A stretch of 12,197 bases of DNA from an uncultured Oscillospiraceae bacterium (GCA_934635545.1 CAKTZN010000039.1:1-12197), one strand, 5' to 3'. Positions 1 to 7,285 are shown, counted from the stretch's first letter. Notes: a model not told the origin generated them from the sequence alone. Program-made: numbers and translations.

Positions 1-1544
1 CTGCACTGGCCCTGCTGCATCCGCAGAATGTGGCGGGTGCGCATCTCCTCCTTCAGCGCGTCGATGACCTGCTCCAGCGGCTCCACCTTCAATGCGGCGA
101 CCGCGTCCTGCCGGGCGAAGGAGTTCTGCGCCAGCGTCAGGATCTCGCGGATGGCGTCGCACAGGGTGTTCAGCTCCGCCTGAGCGGTGCCGCTGAATGC
201 CAGACCCTTCTCACGCAGCTCCTCCGCCGATTCCAGCACGTTCACGGCGTGGTCGGAGATACGCTCCCAGTCGCCGATGGTTTTCAGCAGCTCGGTGGCC
301 TCCTCGCTTTCGCTGCCGCCCATCTTCTGGGCGCTGAGCTTCACCAGATAGGTGCCGATCACGTCCTCATAGTGGTCGCAGCGATCCTCATCCTTGCGGA
401 TGCTTTCCGCCAACTCCGGTGTGTACTGGGTAAAAGCGGTCAGGGCGTTTTCAAGAGCCTGCGTGGCACAGGCGGCCATATCGTTGGCTACCGCGCGGCA
501 CTGCTGCAGCGCCAGAGAGGGGGTGGCCAGCAGACGCTCGTCCAGCTCCACGGCCTTTTCCTCCTGTGCCGCGTCGGGCACAAGGCGAATGGCCAACTTT
601 TCCAGCATGCTGCCGCAGGGCAGCAGCATGGCGGTACACAGAATGTTGAACAGGGAGTGGGCGATGGCGATGCCGTACATAGTGGCGGATTCGTTCAGGA
701 TCGCCGGGGCGAAAATGGCCTTGACGATGTAGAACACCGTCAGCAGCACCACCACGCCGATGACATTGAACATCAGGTGCACTACGGCGGCCCGCTTGGC
801 GTTTTTGCTGGTGCCCACAGAGGACAGCAGCGCCGTGACGGTGGTGCCGATATTCTGGCCCATGATGATGGGGATGGCGGCGGCATAGCTGACCTGTCCG
901 GTCAGGGCCAGCGCCTGCAGGATACCCACGGAGGCGGAGGAGGACTGGATGATGCCCGTCAGCACCGCGCCCACCAGCACGCCCAGAATGGGGTTCTTGA
1001 ACATGATGAACAGCTCGGCAAAGCCGGGGACGTCCTTCAGACCCGCCACCGCGCCGCTCATGGTGTCCATGCCGAACATCAGCGTGGCGAAGCCCAGCAG
1101 GATCATGCCGGTGTCCTTCTTCTTGGTGTCCTTGCAGAACATGTAGAAAATGATACCGATCAGCGCCAGCACCGGGGTGAAGGAGGTGGGCTTCAGCAGC
1201 TTGATCCACACGTTGCCGCTGTCGATGCCCGCCAGGCTCAGCAGCCACGCGGTGACGGTGGTGCCCACGTTGGCGCCCATGATGACGTTGATGGCCTGCC
1301 GCAGCGTCATTAGTCCGGAGTTGACGAAGCCCACCACCATCACGGTGGTGGCCGACGAGCTCTGGATGATGGCGGTGATGCCAAGGCCCGTCAGGAAGCC
1401 GGCGAATACATTACTGGTCATCTTATCCAGCAGCGTCCGCAGCTTGCCGCCGGCCCGGCGCTCCAGCGCCTGGCCCATCAGGTTCATACCGAACAGGAAC
1501 AGGCACAGTCCGCCGATCATGGTCAGTACCTTGAAAATATCCAT
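1..1544 (-). CDS. Na+/phosphate cotransporter (NptA/PNaS family) with PhoU-like C-terminal domain, 3' end cut off
   Basis: This predicted inner-membrane transporter imports inorganic phosphate with sodium. The 514 visible residues read without a break. The Na_Pi_cotrans repeat occurs twice, each with the family's Q-S-S-S signature: QSSSAT at residues 61-66 and QSSSAS at 200-205. Each is followed by an (A/Q)N(V/I)GTTVTA segment (91-99 and 230-238). Hydrophobic helices fill residues 5-310. A soluble helical domain starts near 345 and carries a PhoU-like ERISDHAVN motif (427-435), as is usual for bacterial members. The start is the ATG at 1544-1542, preceded by TGAGGAG on the minus strand (about 1553-1559). 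The C-terminus lies beyond base 1, so only a short part of the PhoU-like domain is probably missing. It is divergent from the lipoprotein operon and shares a 217-bp intergenic region with it. The family assignment is firm; the substrate is inferred from the family. Confidence 0.93.
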   Translation of the reverse strand, partial: MDIFKVLTMIGGLCLFLFGMNLMGQALERRAGGKLRTLLDKMTSNVFAGFLTGLGITAIIQSSSATTVMVVGFVNSGLMTLRQAINVIMGANVGTTVTAWLLSLAGIDSGNVWIKLLKPTSFTPVLALIGIIFYMFCKDTKKKDTGMILLGFATLMFGMDTMSGAVAGLKDVPGFAELFIMFKNPILGVLVGAVLTGIIQSSSASVGILQALALTGQVSYAAAIPIIMGQNIGTTVTALLSSVGTSKNAKRAAVVHLMFNVIGVVVLLTVFYIVKAIFAPAILNESATMYGIAIAHSLFNILCTAMLLPCGSMLEKLAIRLVPDAAQEEKAVELDERLLATPSLALQQCRAVANDMAACATQALENALTAFTQYTPELAESIRKDEDRCDHYEDVIGTYLVKLSAQKMGGSESEEATELLKTIGDWERISDHAVNVLESAEELREKGLAFSGTAQAELNTLCDAIREILTLAQNSFARQDAVAALKVEPLEQVIDALKEEMRTRHILRMQQGQC

Positions 1545-1604
1545 ATTGAATTCTCCTCAATCCATGTTTCACTTTTTTCTTACGATCATTTTACGTCCAG
1601 TATC

Positions 1605-1625
1605 AGCATAGCAGGGGATTGTCAA
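1605..1625 (-). promoter_or_regulatory. Possible promoter of the phosphate cotransporter gene
   Basis: On the minus strand a TTGACA lies at 1625-1620. An extended -10 motif, TGCTATGCT, lies at 1613-1605. They are too close together to act as one promoter. Either the extended -10 works without a -35, or the TTGACA is used with a poor -10 near 1604-1598. The region is the only upstream sequence available to this gene. Confidence is low. Confidence 0.35.
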
Positions 1626-1676
1626 ATCCGCTGGCGCGGTTTTGTAAAATCTAAGTAAAATTCCGGTGATTTTTGC

Positions 1677-1706
1677 TTGACAAACGAACTGTACTATGCA
1701 TATAAT
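1677..1706 (+). promoter_or_regulatory. Strong sigma-A promoter of the lipoprotein/GntR/ABC operon
   Basis: TTGACA (1677-1682) and TATAAT (1701-1706) are both perfect consensus hexamers, separated by 18 bp. Transcription should start near 1713. The -10 hexamer lies inside the first of two dyad-symmetric sites, so a bound repressor would block it. Such a strong promoter implies high expression when derepressed. Confidence 0.85.
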
Positions 1707-1712
1707 ACAGTT
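1687..1712. promoter_or_regulatory. Operator 1: 26-bp dyad over the -10 box
   Basis: This is a 26-bp interrupted palindrome with outer arms AACTGTA and TACAGTT; 10 of 13 base pairs are symmetric. It covers the promoter spacer end and the TATAAT. Outer arms of the TGTA...TACA type suit a GntR-family dimer of the YtrA group, and such a regulator is encoded second in the operon. Binding by that protein is inferred, not shown. Confidence 0.72.
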
Positions 1713-1715
1713 AGA

Positions 1716-1741
1716 AACTGTGTTACACACATAGTACAGTT
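1716..1741. promoter_or_regulatory. Operator 2: second 26-bp dyad at the transcription start
   Basis: This is a second site of the same length. Its left arm starts AACTGT and its right arm ends TAGTACAGTT; 8 of 13 pairs are symmetric. Its centre lies 29 bp from that of operator 1, close to three helical turns, so two dimers could sit on nearly the same face of the DNA. It covers the predicted start site and ends just before the Shine-Dalgarno sequence of the first gene. Confidence 0.66.
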
Positions 1742-1761
1742 GAAGAGAGGAGAGCACGGTC

Positions 1762-2157
1762 ATGAAGAAGAGAGTCATTGGAATATTGACATTTGCCATA
1801 GTTGCGCTGCTGATTTTTGCGGTGGCCTGCGGCAGCACAGAAACCGAAAGCGAACAGCCGGAAAAGAAAACCTACGATTACATTCAGCTTCCGCCCGAGC
1901 TGACCACATGGTCGGAGGAAAAGGATGACGGCTCATCTGTGAGTGACGCGCTTGTGATCCGGGATGATCAGCCGTATCGGCTGACGCAGGAAGAGTACCA
2001 TCGTCTCATGGACGATGGCGATAGCATTGATGAAGTCCTCGCCGACCGGGAGAATTGGGCGGCGGAGTGGCGCGGCTATGTTCCGCCTGCGATCACCTAC
2101 CCGGACAGTGCGGTGATCGGACAGGGGAGCTCCGGATATGAGGATATCACGAATTGA
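1762..2157 (+). CDS. Small lipoprotein of unknown function, first gene of the ABC operon
   Basis: This 131-residue protein starts with a positively charged MKKR, a hydrophobic stretch (5-22) and a lipobox A-V-A-C with the lipidated cysteine at 23. It is therefore a predicted membrane-anchored lipoprotein facing the outside. The mature part (24-131) is short, acidic and polar, rich in Asp and Glu with several Tyr, and has no recognised domain. The ATG at 1762 follows AGAGAGGAG (1744-1752). The gene lies directly behind the operator-controlled promoter, 40 bp before the GntR gene, so it should be expressed with the transporter genes. A role as sensor, ligand-binding accessory or protective protein is possible but unsupported. 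Its base composition looks less GC-rich than that of the genes after it. It could also be an operon leader gene with no transport role. Confidence 0.82.
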   Translation: MKKRVIGILTFAIVALLIFAVACGSTETESEQPEKKTYDYIQLPPELTTWSEEKDDGSSVSDALVIRDDQPYRLTQEEYHRLMDDGDSIDEVLADRENWAAEWRGYVPPAITYPDSAVIGQGSSGYEDITN

Positions 2158-2197
2158 AAAAGAAAGCGCGATCACAGGCTGAGAGGAGGCGGGGGCG

Positions 2198-2584
2198 TTG
2201 ATCGATTTCGGGGGCTTTGTCCAGACGGAGGGACAGCCCATCTATCTGCAGATCATACGGTACATCAAGCAGGGACTGGCCGCCGGTACCATCGCCGACG
2301 GGGAGGAGCTGCCCTCCCGCCGGGCGCTGTCGGCTGACCTGACGGTGAACCCCAACACCATCCAGAAGGCGTACCGCCTGCTGGAGGAGGAGGGACTGGT
2401 GCAGTCCCACGCCGGGGCCAAGAGCTTTGTCCGCGCCACGGAGCAGCAGCGGCAGGCGCTGCGGCGGGAGATGACGGAGAACCAACTGCGGGCCATGGTG
2501 CGGGACATGAAGCGCATGGGCCTGACGGCGGCGGAGGCCGCCGCCCTGGTGGCGAAGCTGTATGCGGAGGAGGAGAGCCAATGA
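2198..2584 (+). CDS. GntR-family transcriptional regulator, YtrA subfamily
   Basis: This 128-residue DNA-binding repressor is short, like YtrA-group GntR proteins: it has the winged helix but no large ligand-binding domain. The motif YLQIIRYIKQGLAAG (about 16-30) is followed by the G-x-x-LPS-R-R-L-like stretch (about 35-45) and the recognition-helix region V-N-P-N-T-I-Q-K-A-Y-R-L-L-E (about 51-64). A Glu/Arg-rich helical tail (about 82-128) probably dimerises. The start is a TTG at 2198, chosen because GAGAGGAGG (2181-2189) lies 8 bp upstream and the family's N-terminus begins there. Its last codons overlap the next gene in an ATGA, so translation is coupled. It probably represses its own operon through the tandem dyads at 1687-1741, as YtrA does in Bacillus subtilis. 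The inducer is unknown; cell-wall antibiotics induce several relatives. Confidence 0.92.
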   Translation: MIDFGGFVQTEGQPIYLQIIRYIKQGLAAGTIADGEELPSRRALSADLTVNPNTIQKAYRLLEEEGLVQSHAGAKSFVRATEQQRQALRREMTENQLRAMVRDMKRMGLTAAEAAALVAKLYAEEESQ

Positions 2585-3375
2585 ACAAGTATCTTTCCAC
2601 CGTCGGGCTGTACGCCCGGTGGAATCTCTATCGGATATTGGTCATCACGCTGGTGACGGCGGCGCTGGCGGGCGTTCTGGTGTGGCGCTATCCCGTAGGG
2701 ACGGTGGTGCTGGACGAGAACTATGTGAACCAGAAGACGGGGGAGACCACGACGCTGGTGGCCAGCTATCCCCGGCTGGCGACGGTGGCGGCGGAGAGCC
2801 GCGCCACCGTCGTGTGCGCCGTGGGCTTCACGGCCGTGGTTGTGGTCATGAGCCTGACCGGCTGCGGCTACGGCGTCAAGAGCGAATACACCGTGCGGCG
2901 GCTGCGGGTGAAGGAGCGGCAGGCGGTGTTCCTGTGGGCGGCCTATCACGCGGTGCTGCTGGTGATCTTCTGGGCGGCGGTGGCGGCGGCTGTGTACGGC
3001 GCCATGACGCCGCGGCTCTACATGAATGTGGGCGGGCCGCTGTGGCCTGAGGAAGAGGCGCTCAGTCCCCAGAGCCTGATGATGCTGTGCTATACCGATC
3101 CCTTCATGCACCATCTGCTGCCGCTGCGGGATCTGGCGGCGTGGGCGTCGGATGGGGCCGCGGTGCTGGCGGTGGCCTTCACCACGGTGCTGTTCTCCTA
3201 TCGCCAGCGGCGTGGGCGCTTCAGCGTGTTGGTGCTGCTGGCGCTGGGCGGTACCATTGCCAGCTTCTTCTGCGGCCTGGGCGAGGATACCGGCCTGCTG
3301 TTGCTGCTGATCCTGCTGGGCGTGGCGGGCTTCGCCTTCGCGCTGCTGCTGGGAGGTGACGGCAATGCGGCTTGA
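2581..3375 (+). CDS. Six-helix membrane protein, predicted ABC transporter permease
   Basis: This 264-residue integral membrane protein has hydrophobic segments at about 17-35, 75-95, 115-139, 191-206, 213-232 and 237-258. Loops of about 40-50 residues follow helices 1 and 3. A basic loop between helices 2 and 3 contains SEYTVRRL (101-108), which is echoed in the next gene and could be the contact with the ATPase. Position between a GntR/YtrA regulator and an ABC ATPase makes a permease role likely, although I cannot place it in a named family. The ATG at 2581 overlaps the regulator's stop codon and is served by GGAGGAGGAG (2566-2575). The end overlaps the next gene by 11 bp. The substrate is unknown. 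Confidence 0.8.
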   Translation: MNKYLSTVGLYARWNLYRILVITLVTAALAGVLVWRYPVGTVVLDENYVNQKTGETTTLVASYPRLATVAAESRATVVCAVGFTAVVVVMSLTGCGYGVKSEYTVRRLRVKERQAVFLWAAYHAVLLVIFWAAVAAAVYGAMTPRLYMNVGGPLWPEEEALSPQSLMMLCYTDPFMHHLLPLRDLAAWASDGAAVLAVAFTTVLFSYRQRRGRFSVLVLLALGGTIASFFCGLGEDTGLLLLLILLGVAGFAFALLLGGDGNAA

Positions 3376-3910
3376 ACGGAAGCTCTCGGCCCTGCTGCCG
3401 CCCAACATGGCGGCGGAGCGGGTGCATGACTGGATCCTGTGGTCGCTGATCGCCCCGGCGCTGGTGTGCGCCCTGGCGTTCCTGTGCCGGTACCGGGAGG
3501 CCTACGACGCCCTGTGGTATTCGTCCTATTCGCCCCATGCGGGCGAGCTGCTGGGCAGCGTGCTGATGCAGCCCTTTGCCGTATGCGTCCTGTGGACGCT
3601 TATCGTCTATCCGCTGCTGGCGGCGGTGGCGCTGGCCACGGCGGCGGTGCTGTACAGCTCCTACTATCAGGGCAGCCGCAGCATCTATCTCATGCGCCGC
3701 CTGCCGGAGGGCCGCGGCCTGCTGCGGCGGCAGGTGTGGACGGTGCCGGTGTGCTGGGCGCTGGCCATTCTGGTGACCGGGGCGGTGCTGCTGGGCTTGT
3801 GCTGGCTGGTGTGGCGGTTCGCCACACCGGCGGAGTGCCTGCCCACGCCGGAGAACATCGCCCGGGTGGAGGCGCTGGACCGCACCGGGCTCTATATCCG
3901 CTATCAGTAA
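3365..3910 (+). CDS. Three-helix membrane protein, possible half-size permease partner
   Basis: This 181-residue membrane protein has three hydrophobic segments (about 23-41, 69-97 and 126-150). Between the second and third is a basic loop SRSIYLMRRL (104-112) matching S-x-Y-x-x-R-R-L in the upstream permease. The ordering of helix, outside loop, helix, basic loop, helix mirrors the first half of that protein, but helices 4-6 have no counterpart. The start is the ATG at 3365, because GGGAGG (3351-3356) lies 8 bp upstream; an in-frame GTG at 3356 falls inside that ribosome binding site. The stop is 16 bp before the ATPase gene and no remnant follows it, so the short length does not look like a recent truncation. 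It probably pairs with the larger permease, but this is inference. Confidence 0.75.
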   Translation: MRLERKLSALLPPNMAAERVHDWILWSLIAPALVCALAFLCRYREAYDALWYSSYSPHAGELLGSVLMQPFAVCVLWTLIVYPLLAAVALATAAVLYSSYYQGSRSIYLMRRLPEGRGLLRRQVWTVPVCWALAILVTGAVLLGLCWLVWRFATPAECLPTPENIARVEALDRTGLYIRYQ

Positions 3911-3926
3911 CAAGGAGGGGTGTCAT

Positions 3927-4661
3927 ATGTTGGAATTGAAGAGCATCAGCAAGAAATACGGCGTGACCCGAGCGTTGAAGGACGTGTCCCTGACCCTGCC
4001 CCAGGGGCAGATCGTGGGCCTGTTCGGCGAGAACGGCGCGGGCAAGACCACGCTGATGAAGTGCATCCTGGGCCTGCTGTCCCATGGGGGGACGATCACC
4101 CTGGACGGCGCGCCCATCAACGAGAAGAACATCGAGCGCCTCAGCTTCGCCACCTGCGAGCACTCCTATTTCCCGGCTCTGACGCCCAAGGGGCACCGGG
4201 ACTTCTATCAGGCTCATTTCCCTCGGTTCAATGACAAGCGCTTTCACGCGCTGATGGACTTCTTCGAGCTGCCGATGAATAAGCCCCTGCGGGCCTTCTC
4301 CGCCGGTATGAAGAACCAGTTCGAGGTGGTGATGGCCCTGTCCCAGGGGGCGGACTACATCCTGATGGATGAGCCCTTTGCCGGGAACGACGTGTTCAAC
4401 CGGGAGGACTTCTATAAGGTACTGCTGGGCATCCTGGAGGAGCACGAGACGGTGCTGCTGTCCACCCATTTGCTGGAGGAGGTGCAGCACTTCATCTCCC
4501 GGGCCGTGCTGATCCGCAAGGGTGAGCTGGTGGGCGACTGCACCATCGAGGAGCTGGAGGAGCAGGGCAAGGACCTGATGTCCTATGTGAAGGAGACGTA
4601 CCGCTATCAGGGCGACCGGGTCAGCCGGGTGCTCTGTGACGTGAACGACGAGGAGGGGTGA
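3927..4661 (+). CDS. ABC transporter ATP-binding protein
   Basis: This 244-residue cytoplasmic ATPase would energise the adjacent membrane proteins. Visible motifs are Walker A GENGAGKTT (34-42), signature F-S-A-G-M-K (124-129), Walker B YILMDEP (144-150) with catalytic Glu149, and switch His181 in LLSTHLLEE. The signature reads FSAGMK rather than LSGGQ, as in YtrB-like and other ABC-2-type exporters. The Q-loop region (about 74-86) shows no obvious glutamine; Glu78 may take its place. The C-terminal 40 residues form a short tail after the H-loop. The ATG at 3927 is preceded by AAGGAGGGG (3912-3920). The next gene starts one base after the stop codon, so the two are co-translated. All catalytic residues appear intact, so the transporter should be active. 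The exported or sensed substrate cannot be read from the sequence. Confidence 0.95.
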   Translation: MLELKSISKKYGVTRALKDVSLTLPQGQIVGLFGENGAGKTTLMKCILGLLSHGGTITLDGAPINEKNIERLSFATCEHSYFPALTPKGHRDFYQAHFPRFNDKRFHALMDFFELPMNKPLRAFSAGMKNQFEVVMALSQGADYILMDEPFAGNDVFNREDFYKVLLGILEEHETVLLSTHLLEEVQHFISRAVLIRKGELVGDCTIEELEEQGKDLMSYVKETYRYQGDRVSRVLCDVNDEEG

Positions 4662-4662
4662 C

Positions 4663-6282
4663 ATGAAGGGGCGTATCCTGATCACCGCGCTGGCGCTGGT
4701 GCTGGCGCTGGGCGGGCTGATCGCCATCAACCGCGTCGAGGCCGCGAAGGCGCTGCCCGTCGGGATGGAGGTGCTGGATTCCACCGGCGACAGCAGCGTC
4801 ACAGAGGGCCTGACAGTGGATTACCGCGTGTCGGCGGAGAACTGCCTGCGGTGGTACACCCGCTATGACCCGGCCACCGGGGAAAATGAGTCGGATTTCT
4901 ACATGACCTACCGCCGGGTGAATGGCAGCGCCGGCTGGCGGATTGCCGACGGCGATGACTGGCACATCTACTCCAACCTGCTGACGGTGGGCGGAACGGA
5001 TCCCCTTCTGTCCGACATGCTGCGGCAGGCGAACTCCCCGCAGGGAGAGAAACGGGGCGACGGCGTCCACATCACCACGCGGCTGTATCCCCACGACTAC
5101 TACGATGCCTATCCCCTGCGGCTGGTGAACGCCAGCGTGGCTCGCGGTATCTCGCTGAACTACTTCGGCATGGAGGATCTGCCCTTCGACAAGCTGCGGA
5201 TCCCCACCACAGAGAACGATTTTTTCGAGATAGAGTTCTTCTTCCAGGATCCCGAGGATCCCAGCTCCGGGTATGTCTCGGGATACTGCTCCGACTATGT
5301 GGAGAACCAGTTTACGTCCTATTCCGTCTGTGATAAGGACGGCGCGCTGGTGACGGTGGGCTTCGACGCCGATGTGCAGCCCCAGGCGGACTGGGCTCCG
5401 GAGGGCTTCGGCCTGTGGTACATCCCCAAGCAGCAGAAGGGCATGATGGCAGGCGTCAGCCCGGCGTTGGAGGCGTGCTGCCTGGTGTATCCCCTGGACA
5501 TCGAGAACCAGCGAGTGGCGCTTCTGGAGCGGAGCACTGACGGCGCGCATATCCTGCTGGTGACGGTGGAGGAGGAGCACTATGTGCTGCGGGTGCTGGA
5601 CAGCACGGACTATCACCTGGTGCAGACGCTGGAGCTGGACGGCGCGGAGGTTCACGAGGGTTCTACAAGCCGGGACTATGTGGCGGAGGACGAATACGGC
5701 CCCTACCGTCCCACGACGGAGAGTGCCCGGTACCAGTATACCCCGGAGGGCGATCCTGCGGACGGCGTTGGCTGGTTCCAGGTGGAGGAGCGGTTCTATC
5801 CGGCGGTCACCGTGCGGCAGGGGGAGAACTTCCTGGCGGTGATGATGGGCAGCCGTCTGGCGGTGCTGGCGCCGGAGGGGGAGGGCTATGACGCCCGATT
5901 CGTCTGCGATATCCCCAGCTACGGCTCGGTCATGCGGTGGGACGAGACGAATGAGATCTGGATGGAGGAAGACCCCGGCGGCTGGTATACCGACATGGAC
6001 GATCTCAGCGACCCCGACGGTCAATACAGCTACGATTGGCGCTATCCGGTGGTAAGCGAGGCGTATACCATGGCCTACAATGGCCGGTATCTGGCGGTGG
6101 CCACCTATTACGGCGGCAGCGACCTGATGCTGACCGTCTATGGGCCGGGTGGCCTGCAGTACGGGGCGCGGGTGCGCAACAGCGCCCTGAACTGGAGCAC
6201 GAACACGCAGCCGGTGTGTCAGGACGTGGTGACCTCCGCGGAGGAGTACTACCGGCCCCAGCCGGGCCTGAGCTGGTCATAA
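4663..6282 (+). CDS. Large exported or membrane-anchored protein of unknown function, last gene of the ABC operon
   Basis: This 539-residue protein has an N-terminal hydrophobic segment (about 5-22) after MKGR. It acts as a signal sequence or anchor; a possible signal peptidase site follows V-E-A near residue 27. The rest is soluble, acidic and rich in Tyr, Trp, Gly and Asp. Several stretches alternate short hydrophobic strands with turns, for example the run ILLVTVEEEHYVLRVLD (about 298-314) and MAYNGRYLAVATYYGG near the C-terminus. This suggests a beta-propeller or other all-beta fold, but I recognise no family. AGGAGGGG (4651-4658) overlaps the end of the ATPase gene and the ATG follows its stop by one base. 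Operon membership suggests an outside partner of the transporter: a sensor, a binding protein or a modifier of envelope targets. The last serine and stop codons lie inside the terminator palindrome. Confidence 0.85.
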   Translation: MKGRILITALALVLALGGLIAINRVEAAKALPVGMEVLDSTGDSSVTEGLTVDYRVSAENCLRWYTRYDPATGENESDFYMTYRRVNGSAGWRIADGDDWHIYSNLLTVGGTDPLLSDMLRQANSPQGEKRGDGVHITTRLYPHDYYDAYPLRLVNASVARGISLNYFGMEDLPFDKLRIPTTENDFFEIEFFFQDPEDPSSGYVSGYCSDYVENQFTSYSVCDKDGALVTVGFDADVQPQADWAPEGFGLWYIPKQQKGMMAGVSPALEACCLVYPLDIENQRVALLERSTDGAHILLVTVEEEHYVLRVLDSTDYHLVQTLELDGAEVHEGSTSRDYVAEDEYGPYRPTTESARYQYTPEGDPADGVGWFQVEERFYPAVTVRQGENFLAVMMGSRLAVLAPEGEGYDARFVCDIPSYGSVMRWDETNEIWMEEDPGGWYTDMDDLSDPDGQYSYDWRYPVVSEAYTMAYNGRYLAVATYYGGSDLMLTVYGPGGLQYGARVRNSALNWSTNTQPVCQDVVTSAEEYYRPQPGLSWS

Positions 6283-6324
6283 AAAACGAGTGCGTGCCGT
6301 AAGGCACGCACTCGTTTTTTATGA
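6277..6324. terminator. Bidirectional intrinsic terminator containing both convergent stop codons
   Basis: A perfect palindrome with 22-bp arms (6277-6298 and 6303-6324) flanks a GTAA tetraloop of the GNRA type. The core stem CGAGTGCGTGCC is bounded by A6 on one side and T6 on the other, so each strand ends with a GC-rich hairpin and a U-tract. The plus-strand exported protein and the minus-strand EamA transporter both end in TCA TAA within the arms. Confidence 0.95.
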
Positions 6325-7206
6325 TAGGGCGGCTTTTTTTGCCCTCCGGCGGGGATGAACGCATTCGGCGAACAGTGCACCGCCGATGATGAGACACGCC
6401 CCGGCCATCTGCAGCGGCGTCAGCCGTTCGTGCAGCAGCAGGGCCGAGAAGATGACGGCGCTCAGGGGCTCCAGATAGCCGCACACCGCCACCGTCTGGA
6501 CGGGGAGCGCGCCCAGGGCGGAGAAGTAGCACCAGCAGCCGAAGCCGGTGTTGACGATGCCCAGCAGCAATATCCACGGCCAGCTTGCGCCGGGGATGGA
6601 CATGGCCAGGCCGCCCTTGCACAGCAGCAGCACGAACACCGCGGCGGTGGCCGACAGCATTTGCAGCAGGGAGTTCTCCATGCCGTCCACGCTGCGGGCC
6701 TTCTTGTTGAGGATCAGCATGGCGGCGTAGCACACGGCGCTGAGGATGCCGTACAGGAAGCCAGTGACGCTGAGGCTTCCGCCGCCCCAGCCGTTCACCA
6801 GTACGATGCCGCCGCAGACGCACAGGAAGCCCGTGATCTTCACCCGGGTCAGCGCCTCGTGAAACACCAGCGGCGACAGGGCCATCACGATCACCGGGCA
6901 GCAGTAGTAGAGCAGAGAGGCAGTGGACACGCCGATGGTGCGGTATCCCGCGTACAGGAACATCCAGCTTGCGCCCATGGCCGCGCCGGACAGCAGGATC
7001 AGCGTCACGTCCCGGCCACGGCCCGTGAAGGAGAAACGGTGGCCGGTGAGGAAGAAGAACGCCAGCAGGCTCACGCTGCCCAGCAGCGTCCGCAGCAGCA
7101 CGATCTGGCCGCTCTCCAGGGCGATATGGCTGGCCACGATGCCGTTGAAGCCGAACAGCAGCAGACCGGTGAGAAAACGGAAGAAAAGACGGCGGTTCTG
7201 GGTCAT
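6319..7206 (-). CDS. EamA/DMT-superfamily transporter
   Basis: This 295-residue inner-membrane protein of the drug/metabolite transporter superfamily has two EamA repeats of about five helices each (about 8-138 and 150-282). The second ends with the typical Y-L-E-P-L-S-A-V-I-F...HE-R-L...G-A-x-L-I-I-G-G-A pattern (244-277). The C-terminus is basic (HPRRRAKK). Such proteins export or import small metabolites such as amino acids, and the substrate cannot be predicted. The start is the ATG at 7206-7204, because AGGAGG lies 7 bases upstream and translation from it begins MTQNRRLFFRF. An in-frame ATG 69 bases earlier lies inside a predicted leader hairpin and has no suitable ribosome binding site. 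The gene is divergent from a LysR regulator that probably controls it. The ribosome binding site can be hidden by a stem in the leader. Confidence 0.9.
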   Translation of the reverse strand: MTQNRRLFFRFLTGLLLFGFNGIVASHIALESGQIVLLRTLLGSVSLLAFFFLTGHRFSFTGRGRDVTLILLSGAAMGASWMFLYAGYRTIGVSTASLLYYCCPVIVMALSPLVFHEALTRVKITGFLCVCGGIVLVNGWGGGSLSVTGFLYGILSAVCYAAMLILNKKARSVDGMENSLLQMLSATAAVFVLLLCKGGLAMSIPGASWPWILLLGIVNTGFGCWCYFSALGALPVQTVAVCGYLEPLSAVIFSALLLHERLTPLQMAGACLIIGGALFAECVHPRRRAKKAALS

Positions 7207-7213
7207 AAAGATG

Positions 7214-7280
7214 CCTCCTGCGCGAGAAAAAGCGACGCAGCGGAGGAGAGAAAAAGGATGCCGCCGCTGCGCCACTTTTT
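7214..7280 (-). promoter_or_regulatory. Transporter leader with mutually exclusive hairpins (candidate attenuator)
   Basis: Read on the minus strand, AAAAAGTGGCGCAGCGG (7280-7264) can pair along 17 positions with CCGCTGCGTCGCTTTTT (7243-7227), with two G-U pairs and a 20-base loop. The result has a terminator-like U5 end. The second strand of that stem can instead pair, with CCTCC added, to CGCAGGAGG (7222-7214), which contains the ribosome binding site. That gives nine pairs with a two-base bulge. The stems share bases 7236-7243, so they exclude each other. A regulatory role is inferred. Confidence 0.55.
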
Positions 7281-7285
7281 GGTGG

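Noticed and set aside
30..1313. Long plus-strand open frame
   Set aside because: It is antisense to the phosphate cotransporter; the product is Gln/His/Gly-rich low-complexity sequence.
4621..6024. Long minus-strand open frame
   Set aside because: It is antisense to the 539-residue exported protein, has no ribosome binding site and no family features.
7207..7275. Upstream in-frame ATG extending the EamA transporter by 23 residues
   Set aside because: It lies within the leader hairpin and has no suitable ribosome binding site. The ATG at 7206 has AGGAGG at good spacing and gives a typical family N-terminus.
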